The translations under genes were made by a program, and so were the position numbers. Of a stretch of 64,000 bases of DNA, positions 63,246 to 64,000 are shown in pieces. The notes beneath the pieces are model-generated. The model saw only the letters and a program-made list of their open reading frames with translations. It ran no database searches and was not told where the DNA came from. The stretch is from NCBI GenBank assembly GCA_033065855.1, contig JAVXUO010000685.1:1-64000 (forward strand), in the 5' to 3' direction. Position 1 is the stretch's first letter, and every line of letters begins with the position of its first letter. The stretch is from Escallonia rubra (lineage: Eukaryota > Streptophyta > Magnoliopsida > Escalloniales > Escalloniaceae).

Positions 63246-64000
63246 CTGATCCGTTGACAGCGCGGGCAAAATGAGAGAAGTTGCCAGCGCAATCTGACTG
63301 TCCATCTTTTAAGGATGGACGACCCATATCTTTTTTTTAAAAGAGGGAAACCGTCCGCTACATAGTGTAACGAATAGTCTTTTTTAGCAAAATGCCCTGC
63401 CCAAGGCGTCCGCCACACTATGTAGCGGACAACTTTTTGACCCTGACAATTGTCAATCAAAAGTCGTTCGCTACACAGTGTGGTGGACGGCTTTTGGCTG
63501 ACAAGTTACACGTCATGTCCCCCACTTTGTTCGCCAGATAGTGTGGCGGACGACGTGATAGATATACTCAAAAGTACCCTAATTCTCAGCTCTTTTTCCA
63601 TTTCATCTCCTTGCTTCCATTTTCAGCTCCCTTCAAGCTCCAAGTTTCAAGTACCTCTTACTTCAAGCTTCACTCAAGCAAGGTAAGGTTTTGAATGGTG
63701 AAGTTTTCTTTATGGGTTGAATGATGAAGTTTTTTTTTTTTGGAGGAATATATAATTTTTTTTGGGATTATCTTTGTTGTATTTATCAGTCTATTCATCA
63801 AATAATATTAATTTATGATCTTCAAGAAATTAATTTGTTAACTTTAAAAAATTTAGTATAGTTAAATTCGAATTTTTTGAGATTATGTTTGTTGTATTTT
63901 GGCATGCTAAATTTGTCTATTCATCTTAGTAATTTTAATTTGTTAAGTTCAAGAAATTAATAATTGTTAAATTGAACATACTTTTGAGATTATGTTTGTT
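63246..64000 (+). other. Start of a repeat-rich unit cut by the window end
   Basis: It opens after TA repeats with a terminus like that of the previous element ('gctgatccgttgacagcgcg'). Then come four diverged GTCCGC...GCGGAC-type dyads at about 63353, 63407, 63464 and 63529. A pyrimidine-rich leader-like stretch (about 63580-63680) ends at a good donor, 'caag|gtaagg' (63680). AT-rich, internally repeated sequence ('gagattatgtttgtt' words) runs to the end. It may be the left end of a larger transposon with its promoter and first non-coding exon, but no coding region is visible. Confidence 0.35.

Overview
The window is nuclear DNA of a flowering plant, most likely a eudicot. The genes have plant-type introns, and the class I HD-Zip, CYP78A and ubiquitin-eL40 genes are plant-type. 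The gaps are AT-rich and full of plant transposons: Tip100-like hATs, Stowaway, a MULE, Helitrons, L1 LINEs, an Au-like SINE and a copia fossil. The species cannot be named from the sequence.

Five host genes can be modelled exon by exon. (1) An ATHB7/ATHB12-type HD-Zip I transcription factor, + strand, 757-1582, two exons. (2) A short At1g16860-like membrane protein, + strand, 6544-10564, four exons. (3) A ubiquitin-ribosomal protein eL40 fusion, - strand, 15817-12917, five exons, with a ribosomal-protein-type promoter. (4) A CYP78A cytochrome P450 close to the CYP78A6/8/9 group, + strand, 28264-30180, two exons. (5) A tail-anchored cytochrome b5, - strand, 51269-43526, three exons, whose 29-codon first exon lies 7.2 kb from the second. 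The genes are unrelated in function and each has its own promoter, so nothing suggests a cluster.

Region by region: 1-6.5 kb holds the HD-Zip gene, short retroelement scraps, simple-sequence tracts and an old Stowaway-like MITE. From 6.5 to 12.1 kb lie the membrane-protein gene, a SINE and a decayed hAT. From 12.9 to 15.8 kb is the ubiquitin gene with a clean hAT in its third intron. From 16 to 28 kb there is no recognisable gene, but there is a MULE with 9-bp target duplications, two related hAT MITEs, a LINE stub and a hairpin. From 30 to 43 kb there is again no secure gene; it holds a Helitron, a Harbinger-like MITE and a 178-bp near-perfect hairpin. From 43.5 to 51.5 kb is the cytochrome b5 gene with a hAT in its long intron. 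From 51.7 to 53.9 kb is a duplicated block with Helitron-like copies and a Stowaway MITE. From 55.6 to 62.2 kb is a fossil copia element carrying three later insertions (a hAT, a 5'-truncated L1 LINE and a TIR element). The right edge holds small TIR elements set in (TA)n and the start of a repeat-rich unit cut by the window.

No convincing new multi-gene system is visible. The best leads are the 85-bp-arm hairpin at 37 kb, the TIR elements sitting in (TA)n microsatellites, the in-phase stop-free intron of cytochrome b5, and two sister hATs with GC-rich, promoter/5'-exon-like interiors and intact target duplications.
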